Made by a program: the position numbers and the translations under genes
The notes under the pieces: model-generated
Database searches by the model: none
What the model saw: the letters and a program-made list of their open reading frames with translations, nothing else
What the model was told of the DNA's origin: nothing
Assembly (NCBI RefSeq): GCF_963169125.1
Contig: NC_084794.1
Span: 223,011,409-223,075,408, forward strand
Length of the DNA stretch: 64,000 nucleotides
Source: Humulus lupulus
Taxonomy: Eukaryota; Streptophyta; Magnoliopsida; Rosales; Cannabaceae
Direction: 5' to 3'
Shown: one piece after another, positions 42,975 through 54,063 of the stretch
How the letters are laid out: the number at the start of each line of letters is the position of its first letter
Position numbering within the stretch: the stretch's first letter is position 1

Positions 42975-43609
42975 AACATTTTGTTGAATAACCGTTGGTA
43001 TGTTGCACCGGCATTCTTTTGCCGGAATGGAATAACTTCGTAGAAATATACATTATGCTCGGTCATAAAGCTGGTATGCTCTTGGTTGGCAGGGTTAATC
43101 ACGATTTGGTTATATCCAGAATATGCGTCCATTAAAGACATGAGCTCGTGATCGGTTGTTGCGTCTACCGATTGATCAATTCTAGGTAATGAGAAACAAT
43201 CCTTAGGAAAGGCTTTGTTGAGATCAGAGAAGTCAATGCAAGTTCTCCACTTCCCATTTGGCTTCGAGACCAGAATGGGGTTAGCAACCCAGGTCGGATA
43301 TTTTGCTTCCCTGATAAATCCGCATTTAAGTAGGCGAGCTACTTCTTCTTCAAGGGCTTCTGACCATTCTCTCCCCAAAAGCCTTCGTTTTTGGGACTTT
43401 GCAGGCTCATTCCTGTGGAAGTTCAAAGTATGCATTACTACACTCAGATTGATTCCCACCATATTTTCATGCGACCAGGCGAAGACATCCAGGTTCTTTT
43501 TTAAGAATTCGATCAACTCTTTCTCCCTTTTAGCCCCAATATTTTTCCCAAATTTTACAACTCTTGAAGGTGCCTCTGGGTCAATACTGATTTCCTCGAG
43601 GTCCTCCAC
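42975..43609 (-). pseudogene. Element D reverse transcriptase, truncated
   Basis: Minus strand: FLKKNLDVFAWSHENMVGIN, WRTCIDFSDLNKAFPKDCFS, MDAYSGYNQI and NAGATYQRLFNKMF. The sequence then changes at 42974 to LTR, just before the YVDD catalytic motif, so the enzyme lacks its active site. Confidence 0.88.
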
Positions 43610-43729
43610 AACTTGGAGCTCAGACCTATCCTTGCCTAATCGTGGATCAATGTCATCCTGTTGGGTGACCTCGTTATCTCATTCTAGAGGTTCTTCCGCC
43701 CCATGGGTAACTTCCATTACCCGGGGCTC

Positions 43730-44301
43730 TCATCCTCCCTCGACTATGACCATTGCCTGCTGCCCGGGTTGTGATTTTCCCTTCATGGCAATGTAGTAGC
43801 ATTCTTTGGCAGCAAGCTGTTCTCCTCTCATGGTACATATACCTGAAGTTAAGGGAAGCTTCATCGACAGGTGTCGGATCGAGGTGATGGCCTCAAAAAT
43901 CATCAGCGCAGGTTGTCCCAAATTCGCGTATCATCCCCTAGCATAACTACCAATTAGATTGTCCCTATGAATACTGTTCCTTCTCCTGAGAATCCATACG
44001 GTTTAAGATCGATTACAGACAATCCCATCTTTTCTAGGGTGGACTTGAATAGCACACTTACTGAGTTATCATTATCAATCAATATCTTACGTACCCTTCG
44101 GTTGACGAGCTGAACGGTTACGACCAGCGAGTCATTATGTGGGAACTGAACGTGACTAGCGTCCTCTTCCATGAAAATGATTGGTTGTTTTTCCAACTGT
44201 TGTTGTTTTGATAACCGTTCCCCCGGGATAAATTCAGAGTTGCTATGGGTTTTCTGCTCCTGTATATATCTCTCTTGGGCTCCATTGCTCGTACCAGCCA
44301 A
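43730..44301 (-). pseudogene. Element D protease
   Basis: Minus strand: FMEEDASHVQFPHNDSLVVT, KILIDNDNSVSVLFKSTLEK and then, in another frame, MIFEAITSIRHLSMKLPLTS. Compared with IDNGSSVNIL of element B the Gly of the DNG active site is Asp here (IDND), so it is probably inactive. A frameshift separates the halves near 43925. Confidence 0.8.
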
Positions 44302-44405
44302 ATGGGGTCAACTTGGTTCCCCTGATTTGTCTGAGCTCTAGGTTGACCTATAAGAGTTTCTAGAGTTGGATAAGAATTCTGTCCGATTGATTGATTGGGA
44401 GTGAC

Positions 44406-44673
44406 TCAGTTTCGGGCATACTGGGCTAATGGTCCAGCCCGCATGAGAGTTTTGATCTCATCCTTAAATTGTCGGCAATTATCAGTGTTATGGCCGATGT
44501 CGTTGTGATATCGGCAAAACATAGAGGGATCTCTCTTCTCCCTTTGGTGCCTTAATGGCTTTGGTTTCTTCCATGGAAAGAGATTAGAGTTCATCAGGAA
44601 AATATGCCCCCGTGTATCTGTCAAGTCAGTGTAGGTGGCATAGATTGGCTTGAATTTTTCCCCAGGCTTGCTC
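44406..44673 (-). pseudogene. Element D gag C-terminal part
   Basis: Minus strand: KPIYATYTDLTDTRGHIFLM and zinc-knuckle-like CRYHNDIGHNTDNC, parallel to CRFHRDTGHTTDEC of element B. Upstream it is cut by the copia LTR boundary at 44674. Confidence 0.85.
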
Positions 44674-46498
44674 TGTTGGATCTTGGAATTCAAATCTTGA
44701 TGCATGCTTCCTATTATTTTCCAAACATATAATGGAAACATAGAATAACATGACATACATATGAACATCACATTCGTAAATTAACATAAACACAAAATGT
44801 AGAAACTTACGAATACGCAGGTAACTGGAACAACTCCTTCCTTCAATCTCTCTAACCCTTGATTTCTTTCTGTAGCAGAGTATTATCAAGAGATTAAACT
44901 AGATTAGCAACACAGTCTTCCTCACCAAGCGTTTGATCAACCTAGAACTAGTGTGGGCTGATTCTCAACACATGAGATAGAAAAGAAAAAGAAGAAGAGA
45001 GTGAGTGGCCAAGAAATGATTAGACTGTCTAGGTTTTCACTTACCCAATGAATCAACTGAGACTGACTTATGAAAACCCTAGATATCATATTCCTTATAT
45101 AGGAAACTTAATGGGCTTTATTTAAATTTAAATTAATTAGAAATAATAAACAAAAAATAAAATCCTTGGGCTCCCACAAAAGGACTTGGGCCCAATCTCT
45201 TCGTTTTGAATTTAAATCCAAATTGGGCCTAAATTCAAATCCTTTTATTTATTTATTTTTAATTAATTAATTAAATCATTATTCAAATTAACTAATTATA
45301 ATTTGAAACTTGATTTAATATTATTTATTTATATTGACACCAATTTGTCAATATTAATGAATTTACCCAAAGATTCTCTTTTATTCTCTAAATCTCATAT
45401 CTCTGTAATTCACCAAAATTGACCTAGTCAACTTTAAAAATCCTAATTGATAATTAAATCAATTATTTGAGACATTCTAGATGATTTAATCAAAGGTAAT
45501 GAGGGGAACATGGATCAATGAAATCAAGCTCCAATAAGTTACCATGAATTTATTTACAAATAATTTCACTACCTCATTAATTCCTCGTGACTCCACTATA
45601 GACTCAGAATTGAATTCTTGAATTCATAGAAGGTATTTTCCAAACCATAAATACATTATCCATTGTTATAACCATTACAGTCAGTCAATCCTCTATCAAT
45701 GACTTACTAATGAGCTGGGTGAAAATTACCGTTTTACCCCTCATTAGTCTTTTATCCTTAACTCCCACTAAGTTCCTTATAAATGATATTTCTGTGAACT
45801 TAATCACAGAAATGAGATCTCAATCATTTAACATATTGAACAAAGCAATTAAGGAAATCATCTTTTCACTTCTCATACAAAAGTTATAAATTTCATATCT
45901 ATGAATAATACTCCCACTCAATTACACTACTAAATCTCCAAGATGTAAGTATGGGCTAGACCGTAGGGTAAGTTGGTAACGAACAAGTCAAAAGATTTAA
46001 ATAATATAATTAGCAGAATATTATCACTCAGAATTAAGATCGACTTAACCTATGGTCAACGTTGTGACAATGATTAGATTCGATAACAACGATACTTATT
46101 TATCAATCAATAATCAATATCGGTCCTAGTCCAATGTAACCAAATACATCCGATCTTATCTACTTGGTCAATTCCTTGGACAAGACATCACACCCTGATT
46201 GTGTAAGAAGATCATATCGTAGATTGCCTAATCAGTGAAAATCCAATGCACTGATCTAATCTTAGGACTCGTTCTTTTGAACATATAATTACAACTATAG
46301 TCCACTGTGACCTAGTCAGTATAATTGTAACTATCCATATGTTCGGGATTTTATGAATGTTTGTATTAACTGAATAAACACATAATATACCAAGTGAACA
46401 ATGCGATTGAATAAACAAAATGCTTTCTACTTCTTTTATTGATAATAATAATGTGTTACATAAGAAATATGGTTTTATTAAGGGCATAAAACCCAACA
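44674..46498 (-). repeat. 3' LTR of copia element E
   Basis: 1825 bp with TG...CA ends: + strand TGTTGGATCTTGG to AAACCCAACA. The minus-strand start TGTTGGGTTTTATGCCCTTA is typical of a widespread plant copia LTR. It interrupts element D's gag. Confidence 0.85.
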
Positions 46499-46520
46499 AA
46501 CTCGCACTTGCCCTTTTAAA
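46499..46520 (-). promoter_or_regulatory. Polypurine tract region of element E
   Basis: The minus strand reads AAAAGGGCAAGTGCGAGTT directly before TGTTGGG. This purine-rich stretch is the expected second-strand primer site. Confidence 0.65.
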
Positions 46521-47927
46521 ACAAATGTAAGCGCTTATACAGGGGTGGCAATTAAGCACCGAACATAAGTATGTCATACAAGTTTGGCAACCGAGCTTAC
46601 CGGACATAAGTCTGTCATACATCATTAGACAACTTAGGTCCAGACACACTTACCCCTTTATTGTACCTGAAATGTTAGGTCATACAAAAGATTAACTAGT
46701 TCATAAACTAAACTACCTAATTTTCCTTACCAAATTCGGGATATTGGAGAAAAGTGCGGGATCAGAAACTCCTAAAACCAAACATTGAGAAACCATAAGT
46801 TCTCTAGAGAAAAGAAGATGAAGAGAAGATCTAAACCATCAGAATAAAAACATACCAAAATACCTTAAGTTTCAAAGAAATCGAGCACCTAACCAAAAGT
46901 CATTATAACGAGTTAGGATTTGAAATAAAAGAAGAGAATAAGAAGAATGGAAATGGACTAAACTTGAAGATTAAGAGTACCTTAAATAGCTTAGAGTTTC
47001 GATCTATACCTCAAACACCGAAATCACACAAAAGCTTACTTCCCAAGTGTGTAGAAAAGCTTAGATTTGAAAGCTTTAACCCCAAAACCCATGTGTTTCT
47101 CTCAAGAACGAAAATAGCAGCTTGAAGGCTCTGAAAAGTCATTGAAAGATGATGAAAAATGGCTGAGTGAAAGGTCCTATTTACAGAGTTCAAGGAGTGA
47201 AACTAACTCCCATTTCAATGACTAAATAAATGATTAAAAATAACATTTTCTACACAACAGATGCCCAGAACTCGGTCAAAAACATTCTGGAACAAGTCCA
47301 AGTTGTTGAGGCTATTTCTAGCTTCGGATTCCACGAATTTTAAAAAATGACCACAAGAGCCGATATATCACCTCTACAGGTGATATATCACATTCACCAT
47401 ATTTCTGAGACTCTGTGGTTTTGCTCATGCAAAGTTGACGTGTTTTTTCGTAAAAGCGTAGGCAATATATCGGCTCCTATAGCTGTGATATATCGGCTTA
47501 TGCTGATATACTAAACCACGTTTTTGCACATTTTAAGCACACTTAAAGTTTGTTTAAACCATATTGACTGAGTAAGACAAGATCCTAACGTTTGAGGGAA
47601 GGTTCTTGACTTCCTAGACTTATCCATGATTATTTTTATTCACCTAAAACCTTAAATCTTTAATAACCATACATGTGACAAATGTCACATTCTTAATTAT
47701 TCGATCATAACCTTAGGTGATAATAAATAATATTTCTAGGACCATCTACATTAATCAAACTTTATGATAAAATTAATATTTCCAAACTATAAGCTAAACT
47801 TATAAAATCCATAACTAGCTCTACGAGTTTCCAACTAATTCCCAGCTTTGAACCAACATCCATGAAAACTAAAATACTATAACATAAACTAACACTACCT
47901 AACTAAGTAAAATTCTGAGGTGCTACA
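46521..47927 (-). repeat. 3' LTR of element F (truncated)
   Basis: Aligns with 52449-53842 throughout (both hold GTGATATATCGGC/GATATATCG strings). The outer ~560 bp equivalent to 51878-52440 are missing, replaced by the copia 3' end. Minus-sense start TGTAGCACCTCAGAATTTTA at 47927. Confidence 0.88.
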
Positions 47928-47940
47928 ATTCTCCCCTACT
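47928..47940 (-). promoter_or_regulatory. Polypurine tract of element F
   Basis: Minus strand AGTAGGGGAGAAT directly before TGTAGCA at 47927. Confidence 0.85.
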
Positions 47941-48014
47941 TAAAAGAATTTCATCCTCGAAATTTACTTACCAAATACCTTGGTATAACGCTCCCTCATA
48001 TATTCCTCCAATTC

Positions 48015-48400
48015 TCATGTTGCCTCTCTTTCAGTGCTATTGCTCCATAAGATTTTAACCATAGGGACACTTTTGGACCTTAACTCCTTAGTTCCTCGCT
48101 CTAGAACGTCTACTGGTCGTTCTTTATAACTAAAACCTTGTTTTAACGCTAGAGCGTTGTAATCGAGCACATGGGATGAATCTGGTACATATTTTCTCAG
48201 CATCAATACATGAAAAATGTTTTGTGTTTTAGCTAATGATGGCGATAAATCCAACCGATATGATACATGCCCTACTTTGTCCAATATCTCAAAAGGACCT
48301 ATAAACCTCAGGCTTAACTTTCCTTTCTTTCGGAAATGCATAATTCCTTTCACCGACAAAACTTTGCGAAAGACTTGATCGCCTGCTGAAAACTTAATAG
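48015..48400 (-). pseudogene. Element F integrase C-terminus and chromodomain-like tail
   Basis: MHFRKKGKLSLRFIGPFEIL carries the GPF/Y motif, followed by VSYRLDLSPSLAKTQNIFHV and RPVDVLERGTKELRSKSVPM, and then VKILWSNSTEREAT. The last part corresponds to the chromodomain-type end (VKVLWxNH..EATWE) of plant chromoviruses. It stops at 48015 where the final Trp-Glu should follow. Confidence 0.85.
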
Positions 48401-49180
48401 TTTGCCTCTTAGAGTCATTCCAATGAAGTGGTGATCTGCATTTCTATCCATATAGCATCTCATAAGGTGCCATGCCTATCATTGCCTAATAACTATTGTT
48501 GTAAGAGAATTCCATTAATGGAAGATACTCGCTCCATGATCCTGAGAAGTCTAAAGGCACCCTCAACATATCTTCTAATATTTGAATGGTGCATTCTGAC
48601 TAACCATCAGTTTGGGGGTGAAATGTCATACTTAGCTTTAACTTAGTGCCTAGTGCACGCTGTAGACCTTCCCAGAACATTGATGTGAAAATCGATCCTC
48701 TATCAGAGACTATCATCTTTAGAACTCCATGTAGTCTCACTATCTCCGCTACATAAAGCTCTGCATACTATTCAGCGTTGTAAAATTTTCAAACTGGTAA
48801 GAAGTGAGCAGATTTTGTGAGTCTGTCTACTATCACCCAAACAAAGTCGTGCTTCTTGGTGGTCCTTGGTAATCTGTCACGAAGTCCATCACTATATCTT
48901 CCCATTTACATTCGGGAATCTCTAACGGTTGTAATGTTCCAGCAGGTCTCTGATGTTCGGCCTTAACTTGTTGACACGCAAGGCATCTTGCTACAAATTC
49001 TATGTCTTTCTTCATCCTCAGCCACCAATACATAGTTTTGACATTGTTGTATGTCTTGGTCGATCCCGGGTGAAGTGAATATAGAGTAGTGTGCGCTTCC
49101 TTCATAATACTATCTCTTAATTCACCTTTTTCTGGCTTACATACTTGGTTCCTATATCGTAGCATGCCTTCTTTTGTCAA
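48401..49180 (-). pseudogene. Element F integrase
   Basis: Zinc-binding domain with H-x3-H in EAHTTLYSLHPGSTKTY and C-x2-C in CLACQQVKAEHQRPAG. Core Asp in WEDIVMDFVTDY; further in other frames [12 protein letters not shown] and DGQSECTIQILEDMLR give the second Asp and Glu. Several frameshifts and stops (for example after TTLFG at 48833) interrupt it. Confidence 0.85.
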
Positions 49181-49829
49181 GGCAAAATCAACATTCTCCG
49201 AGCTTTGTAGAGCTGCCTTCTTCTTAAGAAGAAAATCATCCTCTTGTTGTTTCTCCTTTATTTCCTCCAGTTATTAACTCAATTCCAGACCTCTTAATAT
49301 CATCTTGTAGGCGTTATCCCCTTATGTGTTGAAATGCTTCCGTAACTCCACCTACTAAGTGCGTCTGCCACGACATTAGCCTTTCTAAGATGATACAAGA
49401 TCTCACAATCATAGTCCTTTACTAACTCCAGCCACCTCCGTTGCCTCATGTTGAGCGCCTTTTGCGTAAAGAAGTATTTTAGACTTTTGTGGTCCGTCTA
49501 GATTTCATACTTTTCTCCGTACAGATAGTGCCTCCAAATCTTTTGAGTAAAATCCACCGCTGCTAATTCTAGGTCATGGTTCGGGTACCACTACTTGTAT
49601 TCCTTTATATGTCTTGAAGCATATGTGACCACCTTTTTGTCTTGCATCAAGATGCACCCAAGTCCTTTCTTCAACGCATTACAATAAACTACAAACTTGC
49701 CTTTATCATTTGGGACACATAGAACTAGGGCTGGTATGAGCTTTCCCTTTAACATATGAAAGCTTTCTTCACACTTCTCCGTCCATGTGAACTTCTACTG
49801 CTTCCTTGTTAAATTTGTTAAGGGTGTAG
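49181..49829 (-). pseudogene. Element F RNase H region
   Basis: Broken frames contain peptides typical of chromovirus RNase [59 protein letters not shown] and [13 protein letters not shown] with [11 protein letters not shown]. Stops and shifts are frequent. It covers the region between RT and integrase. Confidence 0.7.
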
Positions 49830-50500
49830 CTATTTTGGAGAGCCCTTCAACAAATCGTTTGTAGTATCCTGCCAAATCCAAAAAAAACTTGTTACCTCGA
49901 TGGCACTGTTGGGTTTGGGCCAGTCCTTCACTACTTCTATCTTGGCTAGATCCACTTCTACGCCCTTTTTAGACACAATGTGTCCTAGAAATTCCACCTT
50001 ATCTAGCCAGAATTCACATTTCATAAACTTAGCGCACAATTGACAACTTTTGAGTCGTTTCAACATCATTCTTAGGTGCTCCTCATGCTCGGCTTCCGTC
50101 TTTGAGTAGATCAACATGTCATCTATAAACACCACCACAAACTTATCGAGGTAGTCCTTAAATACTCAATTCATAAGATCCATGAACGTGGCTAGTGCAT
50201 TCGTTAAGCCAAATGACATTACCAGGAAATCGTAGTGTCCATATCTGGTCCGCAAAGCCGTCTTTGGGATATGTACTTCTCGTACTCTTAGCTGATGATA
50301 CCTTGACTGCAAATCTATCTTTGAGAACATCGTAGATCCTTGTAATTTATCAAAAAGATCATCTATTCGAGGCAAAGGGTATTTATTCTTGATCGTCACT
50401 TTATTTAGTTCTCGATAGTCGATGCACATCCTCATTCTCCCGTCCATCTTTTTGAAAAAAAGCATTAGTGCTCCCAAAGGCGAATAGCTCTACCCTAAGC
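49830..50500 (-). pseudogene. Element F reverse transcriptase
   Basis: [60 protein letters not shown] and MVVFIDDMLIYSKTEAEHEE: the FIDD active site is present, Ser-Gly of the SGYHQ motif is Ser-Arg. A stop splits the RT at about 50166. The 5' edge near 50500 joins directly to the gag N-terminus, so the rest of gag, the protease and the RT start are deleted. Confidence 0.88.
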
Positions 50501-50715
50501 CGAGCATTTTCTCTTTCCAAATTTTCTCAAGCAGCAGTAACTGCCGGTTCTTCCACTACATTGGGTGCTTCTGGCACTCCCTAGGCTACTGGAAATTCTT
50601 CATATATAGGGGTGACGGCAACTTCTCTTCCCCACCCCCTTCCCCTTCCTTGACCTCTGCCTTGGCCACTTCCCTAGCCATTCAGTCTTTCAGATCTTCT
50701 TGGTTCCTGCTCCAT
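50500..50715 (-). pseudogene. Element F gag N-terminus
   Basis: ATG at 50715-50713 (minus) starts MEQEPRRSERLNG. Then follow a stop, a Gly/Arg/Gln-rich stretch (GSGQGRGQGRGRGWGREVAV), and VPEAPNVVEEPAVTAA and [15 protein letters not shown]. Three in-frame stops occur within about 70 codons. It is fused to RT by deletion. Confidence 0.65.
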
Positions 50716-50799
50716 GTGTCTTTTCTGTTTCCCCAAAAGAGAACAATTTGTAAAAGCTAAGACAAACAAAACAAGTAAAGGTTATAACTTAGCCTATTA

Positions 50800-51100
50800 T
50801 ATTATTGTCTACTAGATCCATCTACCTATTAAAAACTCCCTATTACAATTAAGTCCAACTCAGGTAAATGGGCCTTAACAATTGAATCTTCCATGGTGGA
50901 GGGCTAGGTTCAGTATATCGTACACACTGCTAAGGCCCCCTAACTTCCACTTGGACCCAAAAGACAGGAATTTGAACCCTTTCTTTATTAATTGTTATTC
51001 ATTTTAATAAGATCCAATCTAATAAAGCAAAGCAAATGGGCTAACCCATAAGAGAGGAATTTAAACTTTATACTTTCAATTGAATCTAAAATTCTTAACA
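50800..51100 (-). repeat. Leader segment shared with copia element E
   Basis: GTAAATGGGCCTTAACAATT (50864-50883) and ACTTCCAC, GACAG(G)AATTTGAAC and AAGAGAGGAATTTAAACTTTA (51049-51069) occur in the same order and spacing as at 54814-54930 and 57592-57612 in the copia leader, once the solo LTR there is removed. Roughly three quarters of positions agree by eye. Confidence 0.75.
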
Positions 51101-51235
51101 CTTACTACACAATGAAACAAAATAAAAGCAAATAACATTTTTTTTATTAAAATAAGAAATTAATTACAAACTAGTAAAAAAAAAATATTCTAAAATAGCA
51201 TAAAATAAAACTTAACGTTGTGTTCTTATATACGT

Positions 51236-51724
51236 CTAATCCTCCACATCGGATCCTTCTTCTATCATATCTTGAGTGAAGTCCTCATAATCCTCTTGAG
51301 TGTAGATAAAACATGAAGTAAAAGGAACTTGACTAAGAAATCCTTCCCTAAGGTTTTCTGATAACTAATGAACCCTTTCTCCTATTTCTCAATTTCGTAA
51401 TATAATATCTTCAAATATTTTATAATTTCGTGCAAACCTGTCCGTAAATATGTCATATTTATCTTCAATAGGTACATCAATATCAAATAAAAATTCATTC
51501 CATGTTATCCTTAAGCTTGGTTCTGCTAATGGTAGTTTGGCTGAGTGCATGAGAACTATGAACTTTTCATGTGATTTTAAAAGGGTTGTATGAATATTGA
51601 TAATCTTTTTTATTTCCTTGTGAATTCAGTTGATTCTAAGAAACACTCTCTCAAACTCATTCTCATACTCAGGGTCTTGTATTCTTCTTATATATTTAAC
51701 TTTTCTAATCACACTTGAGTCCAT
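51236..51724 (-). pseudogene. Unannotated 162-codon ORF in the leader of chromovirus F ('ORF0')
   Basis: A single frame runs from ATG (51724-51722, minus) to TAG (51238-51236), exactly 163 codons, interrupted by TGA at codon 33 (51628-51626), TGA at codon 112 (51391-51389) and TAG at codon 120 (51367-51365). Readable segments include MDSSVIRKVKYIRRIQDPEY, LPLAEPSLRITWNEFLFDID and a very acidic end (EDYEDFTQDMIEEGSDVED). It lies between primer site and gag, in the element's sense direction, after a putative intron acceptor. All three stops are one C-to-T step from Arg or Gln codons. I recognise no family. Confidence 0.6.
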
Positions 51725-51795
51725 TGAGCTAAATTCAATAAATAACACAAGAAAACATTACAAACATATTTCTAAAAAATGTGTATACTTACTTG
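51725..51795 (-). other. Putative leader intron of element F
   Basis: The minus strand has donor-like AAGTAAGTATAC (about 51795-51784) and acceptor-like ATTGAATTTAG just before CTCAATGG (51724). The ~65-bp A/T-rich interval would be a short plant intron joining the leader to the unannotated ORF. Suggestive only. Confidence 0.35.
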
Positions 51796-51863
51796 GTAGT
51801 GAGTTGGTCCTTTGTAGTTGTTGTGTGTATTTCGTGGGAATCTTCAGGACTAATATAGTCATT

Positions 51864-51876
51864 GCTCTGATACCAC
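51864..51876 (-). promoter_or_regulatory. Primer binding site (initiator tRNA-Met) of element F
   Basis: The minus strand reads TGGTATCAGAGCA directly after the LTR end (ATTACA at 51878). Confidence 0.93.
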
Positions 51877-51877
51877 T

Positions 51878-53842
51878 TGTAATGCCATAATTTCTCATAA
51901 ATTATCGAGAACACAACGTTGGATCATAATTATAAACATTGCTCTTTTATTGAATGAAAACTTAAAAAAAAGTATATGGATCCATGGTTTTACAAAAATA
52001 AATAATTGTCTTTAACATATTAAAATGAGCAACATTAAATAAAACTTTAAAAGAAAACATGCTTTAATAAAGATAAATAGGCCCGCTTGATCTTCCTCGA
52101 CTATATGGTCCCCACGAGTACATCACGAAGCTCCTAGGCCCCACTCGCCACCGGCCTTTCTATCTTCAATTGCCTGAATCAACAACATCATAAGGGGTGA
52201 ACTTCTAAGCCTGGTAAGCAAAATACAAATAAGAGTCAGTCATATAATCATATAGTCGTACATATCATATATTTCACTAGAGTCATAACAAAACTTATTT
52301 ATACTAATCATACAACATCGTAAAACCCTAGATCATAACATAGCCTAAGTCATAATCATAAATCATAGTTCATAGTAAATAAGTCATAGGTCATAAGTCA
52401 TAATCATAGGTCATAGGTCATAATAATAAGATAGATATAATGAAAAGATAAGTGCTTATACAAGGGTGGGAATTAAGCCCCGGACATAAGCCTGTCATAC
52501 AAGTTTGGAAACCGAGCCTATAGGACATAAGTCCGTCATACATCATTGGACACCTTAGGTCCAAACACACTTACCCCATTATTGTACTTGAAATGTTGGG
52601 TACATAAACTAGTTCATAAACTAAACTGCCTAATTTTCCTTACCAAATTCGGGATATTGGAGAAAAGCGCGGGATCAAAAACTCCGAAAACCAAACATAG
52701 AGAAACCATAAGTTCTCTAGAGAAAAGAATATGAAGAGAAGATCTAAACCATCAGAATAAAAACTTGCCAAAAACCTTAAGTTTCAAAGAAATCGAGAAC
52801 CTAACCAAAAGTCATTATAACGAGTTAGGATTTGAAATAAAAGAAGAGAATAAGAAGAATGGAAATGGACTAAACCTGAAGATTAAGAGTACCTTAAATA
52901 TCTTAGAGATTCGATCTATACCTCAAACACCAAAATCACACAAAAGCTTACTTCCCAAGTTTTTAGAAAAGCTTAGATTTGAAAGCTTTAACCCCAAAAC
53001 CCTAGTGTTTTTCTCTAGAATGAAAATAACAGCTTGAAGGCTCTGAAAAGTGTTTGAAAGATGATGAAAAATGGCTGAGTGAAAGGTCCTATTTATAGAG
53101 TTCAAGGAGTAAAACTAACTTTCATTTCAATGAATAAATAAATAATTAAAAAATAACATTTTCTGCTCAACAGATGCCCATAACTCGGTCAAAAACGTTC
53201 AAGAACAAGTCCAAGTTGTTGAGGGTTGTTTCTAGCTTCAGATTCCACGAATTTTCAAAAATGACCACAGGAGTCGATATATCGCCCCCTATAGTCGATA
53301 TATTACCTGCACCATATTTCTGAGACTCCATGGTTCTGCTCATGCAAAGTCGACGTGTTTTTCCGTAAAAGCATAGGCGATATATCAGGTCCTATAGCTG
53401 CGATATATCGACATACGCTGATATACTAAACCATGTTTATGCACATTTTAAGCACACTTAAAGTTTGTTTAAACCATATAGACTGAGTAATACAAGATCC
53501 TAACATAAGAGGGAAGGTTCTAGACTTCCTAGACTTATCCATGATTATTTTTATTCACCTAAAACCTTAAATCTTTAATAAACATACATGTGACAAATGT
53601 CACATTCTTAATTATTAGACCATAACCTTAGATTATAATAAATAATATTTCTAGGACCATCTACATTAATCAAACCTTATGATAAAATTAATACTTCCAA
53701 ACTATAGGATAAACTTATAAAATCTATTACTAGCTCTATGAGTTTCCAACTAATTCCCGGCTTTGAACCAACATCCACGAAAACTAAAATACTATAACAT
53801 AAACTAATACTATCTAACTAAGTAAAATTCCAATGTGCTACA
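51878..53842 (-). repeat. 5' LTR of element F
   Basis: 1965 bp. Minus sense TGTAGCACATTGGAATTTTA (53842) to GGCATTACA (51878). It contains a run of short ATAGGTCATAAGTCATAATC repeats at about 52330-52435. The unit is about 10-12 bp with AGTCATA/GGTCATA cores. Confidence 0.9.
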
Positions 53843-54063
53843 ATGTAGGCCTTATCCTTGTTGTTGGCAGCAGTCCAACGATCATACTTCTCCCTCATGG
53901 CCTTCGAGGTGTTCTCTCTAGGAAAGTCAGGTTAAGTTTCAGTCATCACGAATTTTGAGTTGTCGCCGATCAACACTATGTTGATATTAGACTTCCATTT
54001 CATGAAGTTCTCGCCAGTTAACAACTCCTTGGACAGAAGAAAGATAATGGGGTTGGAGGCCAT
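53843..54063 (-). pseudogene. Copia element E gag N-terminus
   Basis: ATG at 54063 (minus) gives MASNPIIFLLSKELLTGENF and MKWKSNINIVLIGDNSKFVM. A TAA follows (about 53937), and the same frame continues PDFPRENTSKAMREKYDRW to AANNKDKAY at 53843, where chromovirus F begins. This is a recognisable plant copia gag start. The remainder was lost on the other side of element F. Confidence 0.85.

Larger units (their letters stand above)
33618..44673 (-). mobile_element. Element D: minus-strand Tat-type Ty3/gypsy, heavily rearranged
   Basis: In minus orientation: gag end (44673-44406), protease (44301-43730) and RT (43609-42975), then a foreign LTR (41570-42974). The antisense accessory gene reads + (39091-41130), followed by a polypurine tract (38140-38127) and the 3' LTR (38126-33618). 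RNase H and integrase are missing. The gag 5' half and 5' LTR are absent beyond the copia insertion at 44674. The 3' LTR is itself split by nested solo LTRs. LTR ends TGTTATACCCC and GCGTCAACA match element B's architecture. Confidence 0.85.
46521..53842 (-). mobile_element. Element F: minus-strand Ty3/gypsy chromovirus
   Basis: 5' LTR 53842-51878 (1965 bp), primer site 51876-51864, leader with an unannotated ORF (51724-51236), gag N-terminus (50715), RT (50500-49830), RNase H relics, integrase, chromodomain-like end (48015), polypurine tract (47940-47928) and a 3' LTR truncated at its distal end (47927 to about 46521). Element F lies inside copia element E's gag. Gag C-terminus and protease are deleted. 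Confidence 0.88.

Noticed and set aside
46212..46649. 145-codon minus-strand ORF with Cys/Leu/Ile-rich sequence
   Set aside because: Crosses the junction between the copia LTR and the chromovirus LTR at 46498-46521, so it cannot be a real gene.
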